Source: an uncultured Oxalobacteraceae bacterium (GTDB taxonomy: Bacteria; Pseudomonadota; Gammaproteobacteria; Burkholderiales; Burkholderiaceae_D). From it: a DNA stretch of 44,685 bases. Under the pieces are notes generated by a model. It was not told the DNA's origin. It worked only from the letters and a program-made list of their open reading frames with translations, and made no database searches. The DNA lies in assembly GCA_903893945.1 (NCBI GenBank), contig CAITOF010000102.1:1-44685 (forward strand), written 5' to 3'. Every line of letters starts with the position of its first letter. Within the stretch, counting starts at the first letter, position 1. The translations under genes and the position numbers were made by a program. Shown piece by piece: positions 8,761 through 17,980 of this stretch.

Positions 8761-10125
8761 TTAATGCAAAAAGGCCCGTGACAGGGCGACCCACCCCAAT
8801 CCGGTGGAAGCACAGAGCAGGAGGACCTCAAAAACGTTGCGCTTGCAAATGAACAGGACGAATGTCGCGAGCACTGTGATCAACGCCGCGACAAGGTCAA
8901 ATCGTCCGTCAAATCCATGCGGCCACAGTACGTGAAAGGCGAAGAACAGGGTCAGATTGATGATGACCCCGACCACGGCGGCCGTGATGGCAGTCAGCGG
9001 TGCCGTGAAGCCGAGATTGTGGTGAGTGGTTTCAATAAACGGCGCGCCGGCAAAAATGAACAGGAACGAAGGCAGAAAGGTAAACCAGGTCACCAGAAAG
9101 GCGGCCAGTGCGCCTCCCAGAAACAACAGGTCCGGGCCACACACGGCACGTGCGTAGCCGCCTGCAAATCCGACAAAGGCGACGACCATGATCAGCGGGC
9201 CGGGCGTGGTTTCGCCTAACGCCAGGCCATCGATCATCTGGGCTGTTGATAGCCAGCCATACTGGCCGACCGCACCCTGTACCACATACGGTAACACCGC
9301 ATAGGCGCCGCCAAAAGTGAGTAATGACGCCTTGGTGAAAAACCACCCCATCTGGGTCAGGGTACCGTTCCACCCTGTCATTGACACCAGCAGCGCCATC
9401 GGTAACAGCCACAGAATGATGCCGCAAAGTCCGATGCCAACCATTTTTTTCCAGCGGAATACGGCATGGGCTGGTGTGGGTGTGTGATCGTCAATCAGCG
9501 CCGCTCCCGGCGCGGGACGTTTGCCGTGAGCCGGGGGAGTCATCCGGAAAGCGTCCGGTACGTACTTGCCGCCGATAACGCCGCACAGCGCTGCGCCGGC
9601 AATGACACAGGGAAACGGGACATTGAATGCAAACAGGGCTGTTAATGCCGCGGCCGCAATCCACCACAAATAGCCGTTCGTCAAGGTCCTTGATCCGATT
9701 CGATGCGCGGCCTGAAGCACAATCGCCGTAATCGCCGGCTTGATGCCGTAAAAGATACCCGCCACCATGGCCGTTTCACCGAAGGCGATGTACGCCCAGG
9801 AAAGTACGATCAGAATCAGCAGGGAGGGCAGTACAAATAACAGCCCGGCGACGATTCCACCGCGGGTTTTGTGCATCAGCCAGCCCATATAGGTGGCCAA
9901 TTGCTGTGCTTCGGGGCCGGGCAGCATCATGCAGAAATTCAGGGCATGCAGAAAACGCCGTTCTGAAATCCAGCGCCGCCGTTCAACCAGTTCCTGATGC
10001 ATGAGGGCGATTTGCCCGGCCGGGCCACCAAAGCTGATGAACCCCAGCTTAAGCCAGAACAAACAGGCTGTGCGGAAGCTGATTTCGCCTGCCGGGGTGT
10101 TTGCGTCGGTATATGCCTTGGTCAT
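8761..10125 (-). CDS. chrA: Chromate efflux transporter ChrA (two-domain type)
   Basis: A 454-residue inner-membrane protein of the chromate ion transporter family, long-chain form with two homologous halves. Each half carries the family signature: FWLKLGFISFGGPAGQIA in the first and ASLLTFGGAYAVLPYVVQ in the second, with further conserved elements LPGPEAQQLATYMGW and GLALGETTPGPLIMVVAFVGF. A hydrophilic linker of roughly 45 residues separates the halves. Known members expel chromate; some bring in other oxyanions, so substrate is inferred. It is on the same strand as the Ybh operon and ends 67 bases before it, so read-through is possible. No ribosome site is obvious before the ATG at 10125. 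No ChrB regulator is seen. Confidence 0.93.
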   Translation of the reverse strand: MTKAYTDANTPAGEISFRTACLFWLKLGFISFGGPAGQIALMHQELVERRRWISERRFLHALNFCMMLPGPEAQQLATYMGWLMHKTRGGIVAGLLFVLPSLLILIVLSWAYIAFGETAMVAGIFYGIKPAITAIVLQAAHRIGSRTLTNGYLWWIAAAALTALFAFNVPFPCVIAGAALCGVIGGKYVPDAFRMTPPAHGKRPAPGAALIDDHTPTPAHAVFRWKKMVGIGLCGIILWLLPMALLVSMTGWNGTLTQMGWFFTKASLLTFGGAYAVLPYVVQGAVGQYGWLSTAQMIDGLALGETTPGPLIMVVAFVGFAGGYARAVCGPDLLFLGGALAAFLVTWFTFLPSFLFIFAGAPFIETTHHNLGFTAPLTAITAAVVGVIINLTLFFAFHVLWPHGFDGRFDLVAALITVLATFVLFICKRNVFEVLLLCASTGLGWVALSRAFLH

Positions 10126-10271
10126 AGTAAATTGAATAGTTGAATGGGGTTACCTGAAACATTGTCAATACAGCCATAAATCAGTCGTCTCTGCTGACAC
10201 AGACGCCGCCAAACCACTATAGTGCCATAAGGTATAATGACATAAATTAGCACGACCATTCACTTTTATGG

Positions 10272-11162
10272 ATGACCATGAAAACTTCTCGCTCGGATTA
10301 TATTCCCCTACGGGGATACCAGTATCACTGCCGCCATTGGGGTAACCCGGATGCGCCCCGTCTGTTTCTGTTGCATGGCTGGATGGATGTCAGTGCCTCA
10401 TTTCAGTTTGTCGTGGACAGCCTGCAACGTGACTGGCATGTGATTGCGCCCGATTTACGCGGGTTTGGGCTGACCACCGGGCCCAGCACCGATGCCTACT
10501 GGTTTTCGGATTATATGGCCGATCTGGATGCATTATTGCGCCATTACAGTCCTGATGCGCCGGTTAATCTGGTGGGACACAGCATGGGTGGGAATATTGT
10601 CGGCATTTATGCGGGCATTCGCCCGGAGCGAATCGCCAGATTGGTCATACTTGAAGGGTTTGGTTTGCCGACCACCCGGCCCGAACAGGCACCGCACCGT
10701 TACCGGAAATGGCTGGATGAATTACTCGACAAACCGCAGATGAAGATGTACCCGAGTCTGGCGGCTGTGGCAAAACGCCTGCAAAAAACAAATCCGCGGC
10801 TCAGTGATGCCAAAGCCGCTTTTCTGGCGCAGCACTGGTCACGTGAAAATCCGCGCGGTGAGTGGGAAATTCTGGGTGACCCGGCGCACAAACGGACCAG
10901 TCCGCTTTTGTACCGGGTTGAGGAAGTGATGGCGTGCTGGGAACAGATCACCGCGCCAGTGCTGTGGGTGGAAGCGGCCGATACAGAAATCTGGTCGTGG
11001 ATAGGCGGCAAGGACAAGGGCCGTGCGGAAGCAGACCGGCGCCTGACATTTTTGAAGCGGGTACAAAAGGAAATGGTTCAGGACGCAGGACATATGTTGC
11101 ACCATGATCAACCCGAGGTTCTGGCTCAACGGATAGAGCAGTTTCTGTCTCAACCGACCTAA
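10272..11162 (+). CDS. Alpha/beta-fold hydrolase
   Basis: A 296-residue cytoplasmic serine hydrolase. The fold markers are clear: oxyanion-hole HG in LFLLHGWMD (residues 35-36), nucleophile elbow GHSMGG with Ser104, a candidate acid in VEAADTE, and the catalytic histidine in DAGHMLHHDQPE near the C-terminus. A cap domain lies between about 130 and 220. The substrate is unknown; the family includes esterases, haloalkane dehalogenases and epoxide hydrolases. The start may be 10272 or 10278; neither has a strong ribosome site. A TATAAT hexamer lies at 10233-10238 but without a matching -35 box. The gene leads the plus-strand housekeeping run and ends 42 bases before the PHP gene. Confidence 0.88.
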   Translation: MTMKTSRSDYIPLRGYQYHCRHWGNPDAPRLFLLHGWMDVSASFQFVVDSLQRDWHVIAPDLRGFGLTTGPSTDAYWFSDYMADLDALLRHYSPDAPVNLVGHSMGGNIVGIYAGIRPERIARLVILEGFGLPTTRPEQAPHRYRKWLDELLDKPQMKMYPSLAAVAKRLQKTNPRLSDAKAAFLAQHWSRENPRGEWEILGDPAHKRTSPLLYRVEEVMACWEQITAPVLWVEAADTEIWSWIGGKDKGRAEADRRLTFLKRVQKEMVQDAGHMLHHDQPEVLAQRIEQFLSQPT

Positions 11163-11204
11163 GCAGGGTACAATACGCCTGTCAACTTCATTTCCAGCTG
11201 CTAA

Positions 11205-12038
11205 ATGCTAAACGTCGATTTACACTGTCATTCCACCGTGTCGGATGGACTGCTTTCACCCGCCGATATCGCCCAACGCGCGCACCAGCACGGTGTGCAA
11301 GTATGGGCATTGACCGATCATGATGAAATTGGCGGTGTCGCGCTCGCTCGCGAAGCAGCCACGCTGTTAGGCATGCGCCATGTGGGCGGCGTTGAAATTT
11401 CCGTGACCTGGGCCGGGCACACCATTCATATCGTCGGTTTGAGGATTGACGAAACCGATCCCGTTCTGGTCCAGGGTTTATACGATACCCGCCATGGCCG
11501 GGAGAAGCGCGCCATGGAAATGAGCGACATGCTGGCTGAGGTTGGTATTCCCAATGCATTTCAGGGTGCCCTGGCCTACGTGGGAAATCCGGATCTAATT
11601 TCACGTACCCATTTTGCCCGTTACATGGTGGAAGGTGGTTACTGCAGCGATGTAAGTGAGGTGTTCAAAAACTATCTGGTCGAAGGAAAACCCGGGTTTG
11701 TCGAACATCGCTGGGCTAGCCTTGCCCACGCAATTCAGTGGATACGCGGTTCCGGCGGCGTGGCTGTCGTCGCGCACCCGGGACGTTATAACCTGACGCA
11801 GCTGGAAATGTCGGCCTTTCTGGACGAATTCAAACAGCTGGGCGGTGCGGCCATCGAGGTGGTCACCGGCAGTCATACGCCCGACCAGTTCGGTGAATAC
11901 GCCAGGGTTGCAAAGCGCTACGGATTCCTTGCATCGCGTGGTTCGGACTTTCATGGTCCGGGCGAATCGATGACGGAATTGGGCTCGTTACCCCCTTTAC
12001 CCCCGGATCTCACTCCAGTCTGGCACGATTGGTTTTAA
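11205..12038 (+). CDS. rnm: PHP-domain phosphoesterase/5'-3' exoribonuclease, RNase AM (YciV/TrpH) type
   Basis: A 277-residue protein of the PHP metallo-phosphoesterase family. It opens with DLHCHSTVSDG, giving metal ligands H7, H9 and D14, and carries ALTDHDEIGGV, EISVTW, VVAHPGRY and SRGSDFHG, the full set of family motifs for a three-metal site. The E. coli relative (YciV, RNase AM) trims short RNAs from the 5' end, including ribosomal RNA precursors, and also hydrolyses 3',5'-nucleotide bisphosphates; the same activity is inferred here. Only one base separates its stop from the GTG of yciO, the same pairing as in enterobacteria, so the two are co-transcribed. Confidence 0.88.
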   Translation: MLNVDLHCHSTVSDGLLSPADIAQRAHQHGVQVWALTDHDEIGGVALAREAATLLGMRHVGGVEISVTWAGHTIHIVGLRIDETDPVLVQGLYDTRHGREKRAMEMSDMLAEVGIPNAFQGALAYVGNPDLISRTHFARYMVEGGYCSDVSEVFKNYLVEGKPGFVEHRWASLAHAIQWIRGSGGVAVVAHPGRYNLTQLEMSAFLDEFKQLGGAAIEVVTGSHTPDQFGEYARVAKRYGFLASRGSDFHGPGESMTELGSLPPLPPDLTPVWHDWF

Positions 12039-12039
12039 C

Positions 12040-12663
12040 GTGAGCCAGTATTTTTACCTGCACCCTGAAAATCCGCAGGGTCGCTTGATCAAGCAGGCCT
12101 GCCAGATTATTCATGCCGGCGGCATCGTCGCCACGCCCACCGATTCGTGCTATGCGCTGGTCTGTCATCTCGATGATAAAGACGCGGTGCAGCGTCTGCG
12201 CCGCATTCGGCAAGTTGACGAAAAACATCATCTGACCCTGCTGTGCCGTGACCTGAGCGACATCGCCACCTACGCCAAAGTGGACAACCGACAGTACCGA
12301 ATGTTAAAAGCCGCCACGCCGGGGCCGTATACGTTCATCCTGGAGGCAACCAAAGAGGTGCCGCGGCGTTTATCGCACCCGTCACGCAAAACCATAGGCT
12401 TGCGTGTGCCCGACGACCGCATCATTCAGGCCCTGCTGACCGAACTGGGGCAGCCACTGCTGGGCACCACGCTGATCCTGCCCGAACAGGAGCAGCCACT
12501 TAACGAACCGGAGGAAATCCGGGATTGCCTGGCGAGCCAGCTTGAACTTATCATCGACGGGGGTGCCTGCAGTCTGCTGCCAACGACTGTGGTCGATTTG
12601 ACAGGTGAGACGGTTCAATTACTGCGCCTCGGACGCGGCGACCCACAAATATTTGGTTTATAA
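12040..12663 (+). CDS. yciO: YciO, Sua5/YrdC-family protein
   Basis: A 207-residue member of the Sua5/YciO/YrdC family, very close in pattern to E. coli YciO (206 residues). Features seen: GGIVATPTDSCYALVC near the N-terminus, the KEVPRRL segment, KTIGLRVPD, and a C-terminal PTTVVDLTG. Sua5/YrdC enzymes make threonylcarbamoyl-AMP for tRNA t6A; YciO does this only weakly, and its true role is not settled, so I do not call it TsaC. The start is GTG at 12040, one base after the stop of the PHP gene, which indicates coupled translation. Confidence 0.9.
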   Translation: MSQYFYLHPENPQGRLIKQACQIIHAGGIVATPTDSCYALVCHLDDKDAVQRLRRIRQVDEKHHLTLLCRDLSDIATYAKVDNRQYRMLKAATPGPYTFILEATKEVPRRLSHPSRKTIGLRVPDDRIIQALLTELGQPLLGTTLILPEQEQPLNEPEEIRDCLASQLELIIDGGACSLLPTTVVDLTGETVQLLRLGRGDPQIFGL

Positions 12664-12743
12664 CAACTTTTTATGGCGTCAAACGACGATGACTTGCGCG
12701 GTTTGTTTGTTGTGCAGTTGTTGGTCTGATAGAATCGCGCCTT

Positions 12744-13403
12744 ATGAATGAATTAATCCAAACCCTGGCAGTCTATGCCATACCTGTCATCTTTGCGATC
12801 ACCCTGCACGAATCTGCCCACGCCTATGTGGCGCGCTATTTTGGAGATGACACGGCCTATTCACGGGGCCGACTGAGCCTGAATCCGCTCAAACACATAG
12901 ACCCGGTCGGTACGCTCCTGATTCCTGCCGCATTGTACCTGATGACCGGCGGAAGCTTTCTGTTTGGCTACGCCAAACCGGTGCCGATTGATTTCGGACG
13001 GTTGAGGAACCCGAAGCGGGATATGGCCTGGGTAGCTCTGGCCGGGCCCGCGTCGAATTTTTTCATGGCCCTGCTCTGGATGCTGGGGTCCTACGTGTTA
13101 ATGATGCTGCAGATTACCGAACCCTTTCTGGTCCGAATGGCAGAGGGTGGGATTTTGGCCAATCTGGTCATGTTTGCCTTGAATCTGTTCCCGATATTGC
13201 CCCTGGACGGCGGGCGCGTGGTCGCCAGCCTGTTACCGATGAAGCAGTTTATCCAGTTTTCCAGGATTGAACCTTATGGTTTTTTTATTGTGCTGGGTTT
13301 GATGTTTTTAAAATTGTTTAATTACTGGTTGGTGCCAGTGATGATCGTGACTGATGGATTATTACAACTTCTGCTGTCACCCCTAAAATTTTTGATCAAT
13401 TAG
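12744..13403 (+). CDS. Site-2 protease family (M50) membrane metalloprotease
   Basis: A 219-residue integral membrane protein of the M50 family, short form without PDZ domain. The zinc motif HESAH is at residues 22-26 inside the first helix, and the third ligand is in NLFPILPLDGGRV near 147-159. Four to six membrane helices are visible. Such proteins cut membrane-embedded substrates such as anti-sigma factors or signal peptides; the target here is unknown. It ends six bases before trpS and is probably in the same transcript. A weak promoter-like pair TTGTTG and TAGAAT (12707-12712 and 12730-12735, 17-base spacer) lies just upstream. Confidence 0.92.
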   Translation: MNELIQTLAVYAIPVIFAITLHESAHAYVARYFGDDTAYSRGRLSLNPLKHIDPVGTLLIPAALYLMTGGSFLFGYAKPVPIDFGRLRNPKRDMAWVALAGPASNFFMALLWMLGSYVLMMLQITEPFLVRMAEGGILANLVMFALNLFPILPLDGGRVVASLLPMKQFIQFSRIEPYGFFIVLGLMFLKLFNYWLVPVMIVTDGLLQLLLSPLKFLIN

Positions 13404-13409
13404 AAATCC

Positions 13410-14612
13410 ATGTATCCAGAACGAGTTGTTTCCGGAATGCGCCCAACCGGTGCCATGCACCTTGGACATTACCACGGCGCCCTTAAAAATTGGATCACCC
13501 TGCAGTCTGAGCTGCCCTGCCTGTTCTTTGTCGCGGACTGGCACGCCCTGACCACGCATTACGACGACCCGGGTCAGATCGAAAAAAATACCTGGGAGAT
13601 GCTGGTTGACTGGCTGGCCGCGGGTGTGGATCCCTCGCAGGCGACCCTGTTCATCCAGTCCCGTGTGCCCGAGCATGCGGAACTGCATCTGCTGCTGTCC
13701 ATGGCCACGCCGCTCGGTTGGCTCGAGCGGGTCCCGACCTATAAAGACCAGCAGGAAAAATTGCAGGATCGTGATCTGTCGACTTACGGTTTTCTCGGCT
13801 ATCCGTTATTGCAGGCCGCCGACGTTCTGATTTATCGGGCAACCCAGGTGCCGGTCGGCGACGATCAGGTTCCGCACGTTGAAATGATGCGCGAAATTGC
13901 GCGCCGCTTCAATCATCTGTATGGCAAGGAAAAAGGATTTGAACAGAACGCGATTGATGCCATAAAAAAACTCGGCAGCAAGCGGGCCAAGCTGTATGCC
14001 GAACTGCGCACCGAGTTTCAGGAGCAGGGCAAAGTCGATTCACTGGAGCAGGCGCATGCGTTGTTGAATGAAGCCCAGAACCTGAACATGATCGATCGTG
14101 AGCGCCTGTTCGGTTATCTGGAAGGCAGTCGCAAACTGATACTGGTCGAGCCGCAGGTAAAACTGACCGCCGCCTCGCGTATGCCCGGACTCGACGGCCT
14201 GAAAATGTCCAAGAGCTACAACAATACGATTTCCTTGCGCGAAGACAAGGACAGTGTGACCCGCAAAGTCCGGACCATGGTGACCGATCCGGCGCGCATT
14301 CGTCGAACTGATCCGGGCGATCCGGAAAAATGTCCGGTGTGGCAACTTCATCAGGTGTATTCGGACACCAGCACAAGACTCTGGGTGCAGAACGGGTGCC
14401 GCAGCGCCGGAATCGGCTGCCTGGACTGCAAGCAGCCGGTGATCGACGCCATCATCAAAGAACAGGAACCGATGCAGGAGCGCGCGCAGCAATATCTGGA
14501 TGACCCGACACTGGTGCGCGCCATCGCTGCTGACGGCTGTGACAAGGCGCGAAAATTTGCGCAGGAAACCATGCGCGATGTGCGTGAAGCAATGGGCATC
14601 GACTATAACTGA
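13410..14612 (+). CDS. trpS: Tryptophan--tRNA ligase
   Basis: Charges tRNA-Trp with tryptophan at the cost of ATP. Class I signatures are clear: HLGH at residues 17-20 (in GMRPTGAMHLGHYHGAL) and KMSKS at about 265-269. At 400 residues it is longer than the E. coli enzyme (334). The extra length includes a segment near 190-245 (AELRTEFQEQGKVDSLEQAH and following) and a cysteine-containing stretch later (CPVWQLHQVY, CRSAGIGCLDCK) that resembles the C-x-C pattern of TrpS enzymes carrying an iron-sulfur or zinc site. The 400-residue form is common in betaproteobacteria to my knowledge. It follows the M50 gene with a six-base gap. Confidence 0.96.
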   Translation: MYPERVVSGMRPTGAMHLGHYHGALKNWITLQSELPCLFFVADWHALTTHYDDPGQIEKNTWEMLVDWLAAGVDPSQATLFIQSRVPEHAELHLLLSMATPLGWLERVPTYKDQQEKLQDRDLSTYGFLGYPLLQAADVLIYRATQVPVGDDQVPHVEMMREIARRFNHLYGKEKGFEQNAIDAIKKLGSKRAKLYAELRTEFQEQGKVDSLEQAHALLNEAQNLNMIDRERLFGYLEGSRKLILVEPQVKLTAASRMPGLDGLKMSKSYNNTISLREDKDSVTRKVRTMVTDPARIRRTDPGDPEKCPVWQLHQVYSDTSTRLWVQNGCRSAGIGCLDCKQPVIDAIIKEQEPMQERAQQYLDDPTLVRAIAADGCDKARKFAQETMRDVREAMGIDYN

Positions 14613-14628
14613 TAATATTGCCGATAGA

Positions 14629-14658
14629 TTGGCACATGGAGCGGCTATCCGCTACAAT
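14629..14658 (+). promoter_or_regulatory. Probable sigma-70 promoter for dapA-bamC
   Basis: A TTGGCA -35 hexamer (14629-14634) and TACAAT -10 hexamer (14653-14658) are separated by 18 bases, a near-consensus arrangement in the 75-base gap between trpS and dapA. It lies 35 bases upstream of the preferred dapA start. Confidence 0.5.
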
Positions 14659-14693
14659 CAGTCTTTTATAATTTTTAACGCTTCAACATGACC

Positions 14694-15575
14694 ATGATTA
14701 CAGGAAGTTTAGTTGCAATTGTTACACCAATGCATGCCGATGGCAGTCTGGACATCCCAGGTTTACGCAAATTGATCGACTGGCATATCAGCGAAGGAAC
14801 CGATGGCATCGTGATTGCAGGGACGACCGGTGAATCATCGACAGTGTCAGTTGAAGAACATCATGAACTAATCCGCGTCGCTGTTGAGCAGGCCAATAAA
14901 CGAATCCCGATTATCGCCGGCTCCGGCGGAAACTCAACCCAGGAAGCCATCGCACTCACCACCTATGCCAGAAGTGTGGGCGCAGATGCGTCGCTGCAGG
15001 TTGTCCCGTATTACAACAAGCCGACCCAGGAAGGCATCTACCAGCATTTCAGGAAGATCGCGGAATCGGTCGATATCCCCATCATTTTATACAATGTGCC
15101 GGGCCGGACGGTCGCCGACATGTCCAATGAAACTATCCTGCGACTGGCACAGATCCCCAACATTGTCGGCGTCAAGGAAGCCAGCGGTAACATCGGACGT
15201 GACATTGAACTGCTGGCGATGGTCCCAGACGACTTTGCCGTCTATTCCGGTGATGATTTATCCGCCATGGCGTTAATGCTGTGTGGTGGTAAAGGCAATG
15301 TTTCGGTCACTGCGAACGTGGCGCCGCGCGCCATGCATGAGATGTGTGTGGCCGCGATGAATGGCGATATTGCCAGAGCCAAGGCAATTAACACCCCACT
15401 CATTGCTTTACATCAAAAATTATTTCTGGAACCCAATCCGGTTCCAGTAAAATGGGCACTTTCTGAAATGGGACTTATTCCAACCGGTATTCGCTTACCC
15501 TTGGTGACGCATTCAGGTCAGTACCATGCCTCGTTGAAATTATCGTTGGAAGCGGCAGGGTTACTCAATCATTAA
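14694..15575 (+). CDS. dapA: 4-hydroxy-tetrahydrodipicolinate synthase
   Basis: Condenses pyruvate with aspartate semialdehyde, the first committed step of lysine and diaminopimelate synthesis. The sequence opens [13 protein letters not shown], matching the E. coli enzyme, and with the start at 14694 the Schiff-base lysine in GVKEAS falls at residue 161, the same number as in E. coli; this is why I prefer 14694 over the in-frame ATG at 14688. Other catalytic residues are visible: the threonine pair in AGTTGE, the tyrosine in LYNVPGRT and the arginine of the same motif. Length is 293 residues, standard. No ribosome site is obvious. The gene is followed by bamC, a pairing known from E. coli as well. 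Confidence 0.96.
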   Translation: MITGSLVAIVTPMHADGSLDIPGLRKLIDWHISEGTDGIVIAGTTGESSTVSVEEHHELIRVAVEQANKRIPIIAGSGGNSTQEAIALTTYARSVGADASLQVVPYYNKPTQEGIYQHFRKIAESVDIPIILYNVPGRTVADMSNETILRLAQIPNIVGVKEASGNIGRDIELLAMVPDDFAVYSGDDLSAMALMLCGGKGNVSVTANVAPRAMHEMCVAAMNGDIARAKAINTPLIALHQKLFLEPNPVPVKWALSEMGLIPTGIRLPLVTHSGQYHASLKLSLEAAGLLNH

Positions 15576-15661
15576 CGGCAATGCTGTCGGGCGGGTGAAT
15601 AAGGGATGGTGTAGGCAGTAAGCCAATCACTGAAGAACGTTAACTTTAAGTTTGTATCGAA

Positions 15662-16825
15662 ATGACAATACGCAATAAATCACTGTATTCACGGGAAAGT
15701 TGGGCTTCAGCAATCGCTGTACTGACACTGGCAGGCTGTAGTTGGACCGGCAACATTTTACAGCCGGATCATATCGATTATAAAAGTGCAAGTAAAAAAG
15801 AGGCGGTCGCCCCCAAGCTCGATGTACCACCCGATTTAAGCCAGATTTCACGCGACAACCGCTTTTCGATTCCTGATGCGGCCAACACGGGTACACTGAC
15901 CGCGTCCGGGTATTCCGCCAAGAACAGTTCCGCTGGCGCTTCGACGGCCACGCCGGTCGTGGCGACGACCACAGCGATAAATTCATTGCAGGACATGCGT
16001 ATTGAGCGTGATGGCAATCAGCGCTGGCTGCTGGTCAGGCAAAGTCCTGAAGTACTGTGGCCCAAGATCAAGCAGTTCTGGCAGGAAAATGGACTCCTGA
16101 TCAATCAGGAGTCGGAAGCAACCGGTATTATGGAAACCGACTGGGCGGAGAATCGCGCCAAAATCCCGGATGACTTCATTCGCAGGACCATAGGCTACGT
16201 GTTTGATTCCCTTTATTCAACCGGTGAACGTGATAAATACCGCACGCGACTGGAACGCCGCGACGATGGGTCCACTGAAATTTATATCAGTCATCGTGGG
16301 GTGGAGGAAGTGTTTGTCGGTAGCCAGAAAGACACATCCACCTGGGCATATCGCCCTAACGATCCCGGACTGGAAACAGCATTCCTGGTTCGACTGATGG
16401 TCAGTCTTGGCAGCACGCCTGAAAAAGCAAAAATGATTGCGGATTCTCCGGTCGATCAGCCCATCAAAGCCCGGTTGGTGAAAGATGGCGCGACCTCGCG
16501 CGTTGATGTGGACGAAGCCTTTGACCGCGCATGGCGCAGGGTCGGCCTGGCACTCGATCGCGTTGGCTTTACGGTAGAAGATCGTGACCGCAGTAACGGC
16601 ATTTATTTTGTTCGGTATGTCGATCAGGACGCCGATACCAAAGATAAAGGCTTCTTCGCCCGCATCTTCAGTTTTGATAAAGACGCCGAAGCCAAACGTT
16701 ACCGGATTCTGGTTAAGGGAGAGGCAACCGTCAGCCACATTACCGTCCAGAGTAATGATGGCAAAGCAGATAATTCGGCCTCGTCAGATAAGATTCTGAA
16801 CCTGCTTCTGGAACAGCTGAAATAA
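15662..16825 (+). CDS. bamC: Outer-membrane assembly lipoprotein BamC
   Basis: A lipoprotein component of the BAM complex, which folds beta-barrel proteins into the outer membrane. The signal peptide ends with lipobox LTLAGC (Cys26). A low-order segment follows with KLDVPPDLSQI, the part that in E. coli BamC binds BamD, then two helix-grip domains at roughly 118-235 and 250-387 (IERDGNQRWLLVRQSPEVLW, and VDEAFDRAWRRVGLALDRVG). The length of 387 residues is greater than the E. coli protein (344), mainly in the linker after the BamD-binding region. The position after dapA is conserved in E. coli. A strong hairpin terminator follows 11 bases after the stop. Confidence 0.93.
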   Translation: MTIRNKSLYSRESWASAIAVLTLAGCSWTGNILQPDHIDYKSASKKEAVAPKLDVPPDLSQISRDNRFSIPDAANTGTLTASGYSAKNSSAGASTATPVVATTTAINSLQDMRIERDGNQRWLLVRQSPEVLWPKIKQFWQENGLLINQESEATGIMETDWAENRAKIPDDFIRRTIGYVFDSLYSTGERDKYRTRLERRDDGSTEIYISHRGVEEVFVGSQKDTSTWAYRPNDPGLETAFLVRLMVSLGSTPEKAKMIADSPVDQPIKARLVKDGATSRVDVDEAFDRAWRRVGLALDRVGFTVEDRDRSNGIYFVRYVDQDADTKDKGFFARIFSFDKDAEAKRYRILVKGEATVSHITVQSNDGKADNSASSDKILNLLLEQLK

Positions 16826-16836
16826 GTTGAAGGGTG

Positions 16837-16868
16837 AATAAAAAACGCGCTACGGCGCGTTTTTTATT
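16837..16868. terminator. Bidirectional-looking intrinsic terminator after bamC
   Basis: A perfect 14-bp inverted repeat, AATAAAAAACGCGC and its complement, with loop TACG (16851-16854). The GC core is short (CGCGC) but is flanked by A6 on the left and T6 on the right, so it ends bamC transcription. Confidence 0.85.
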
Positions 16869-16889
16869 ACTGATCAGTACGTGCAGACC

Positions 16890-17435
16890 ATGGATAAAAC
16901 AGACATTTTATTGGCGACGCAGACCTGGCTGGAAAAAGCGGTCATCGGTTTAAACCTGTGCCCTTTCGCAAAAGCGGTGCATGTAAAAAAACAGATCCGC
17001 TATGTCGTTACTGACGCAGCGACCACGGTTGAACTCTATTCCATACTGCTGTCCGAACTGGAATTTCTGCTGGCCGCGGATCCGGCCGAGGTTGAAACCA
17101 CCTTGCTGATACATCCGTCAGTGCTGCATGATTTTCTGGACTTTAATGATTTTCTTGATGTCGCTGATGCGCTGCTGGTTGAGCTGAATGCCGAGGGCCT
17201 GCTGCAGATCGCCAGCTTCCATCCGGACTATCAATTTTTCGGTACGAAACAGGACGATATAGAGAATTATACCAACCGCGCACCGTATCCGATCTTGCAT
17301 CTGCTGCGCGAATCCAGTATTGAGCGAGCGGTGAATTCGTACCCGGATACCGACGAGATCGTTCAGAAAAATATAGACACGTTGCGCCAGCTCGGCCTGC
17401 AAGGGTGGCGGCGCCTGTTTGCAGAAAATCGGTAA
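16890..17435 (+). CDS. DUF1415 family protein
   Basis: An 181-residue protein of the DUF1415 family, widespread in proteobacteria and without a proven function. It starts MDKTDILLATQTWLEKAVIGLNLCPFAKAVH, with the conserved NLCPFA block, and carries FHPDYQF and YTNRAPYPILHLLRE, the most conserved central part of the family. I prefer the ATG at 16890 to a GTG at 16881. No signal peptide or membrane segment is seen, so it should be cytoplasmic. It lies alone between the bamC terminator and the small membrane protein; a 7-bp inverted repeat (CGGTCCT/AGGACCG, 17437-17465) follows its stop but lacks a T-run. Confidence 0.88.
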   Translation: MDKTDILLATQTWLEKAVIGLNLCPFAKAVHVKKQIRYVVTDAATTVELYSILLSELEFLLAADPAEVETTLLIHPSVLHDFLDFNDFLDVADALLVELNAEGLLQIASFHPDYQFFGTKQDDIENYTNRAPYPILHLLRESSIERAVNSYPDTDEIVQKNIDTLRQLGLQGWRRLFAENR

Positions 17436-17512
17436 CCGGTCCTGCCGAATGATCAAAAAGGACCGAAACGCGGGTGCGGGTCATTTTTATACATAAACAC
17501 AGGGGGGAGACG

Positions 17513-17902
17513 ATGAATCTGGAAAGAAAATATCTGTTCACTGCATTAACCTATGCTGTTCTGGGTCTGTCATTGGGTATTTACATGGGCGTCTCACAGG
17601 ATCACAAGCAGTTTGTGACCCATGCCCATATTTTGCTGGTCGGGTTTATTGTTTCTTTTGTCTATGCCGTCATCCACAAACTCTGGCTAGGTGGCACGTC
17701 GACCGGTCTGGCCAGTGTTCAGTTTTATCTGCACCAGTTCGCGTCAATTGTCATGTTTGTTGCCCTGTTTGTGCTGTTCGGACGTTTTCTCAACGAAGAA
17801 CAGGCCGGCCCGCTGCTTGGCATTGCGTCGATAGGCGTGTTGACCGGCATGGTAATGATGTTCTGGCTCGTGCTGCGGTCCGAGCCGAATTCGCCCGGTT
17901 AG
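17513..17902 (+). CDS. Small four-helix membrane protein with conserved-looking histidines
   Basis: A 129-residue inner-membrane protein; start chosen at 17513 because a strong purine-rich ribosome site (AGGGGGGAG) precedes it. Four hydrophobic helices are visible at about 8-27, 37-56, 70-91 and 100-123. Histidines sit at 31, 37, 39, 55 and 74, several at helix ends or inside helices (THAHILLVG, AVIHKLW, FYLHQF), a pattern that could bind haem or a metal. I have a general impression of similar short proteins in beta- and gammaproteobacteria, sometimes mislabelled as receptor proteins; no function is known to me. It runs convergently toward the anti-sigma gene. Confidence 0.8.
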   Translation: MNLERKYLFTALTYAVLGLSLGIYMGVSQDHKQFVTHAHILLVGFIVSFVYAVIHKLWLGGTSTGLASVQFYLHQFASIVMFVALFVLFGRFLNEEQAGPLLGIASIGVLTGMVMMFWLVLRSEPNSPG

Positions 17903-17960
17903 CCGCACCAAAAATCCGGCCAGGCCTTGACCGGCGTCAGGCTGACCGGTGTGCCTGCTG

Positions 17961-17980
17961 GCCGCTCATTTCTGAGCGGC
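17961..17980. terminator. Hairpin between convergent genes, overlapping the anti-sigma stop
   Basis: Perfect 8-bp arms GCCGCTCA and TGAGCGGC around TTTC. It covers the stop codon of the anti-sigma gene (17966-17968). There is no T-run on either side, so it may slow or end transcription only weakly. Confidence 0.4.

Noticed and set aside
10140..10168. Exact TTGACA (minus strand, 10163-10168) as a chrA promoter
   Set aside because: At 17 bases the -10 position reads ATTCAA, a poor match; not enough to call.
11601..11954. Minus-strand frame inside the PHP gene
   Set aside because: Antisense to a strongly supported gene, with no recognisable protein pattern.
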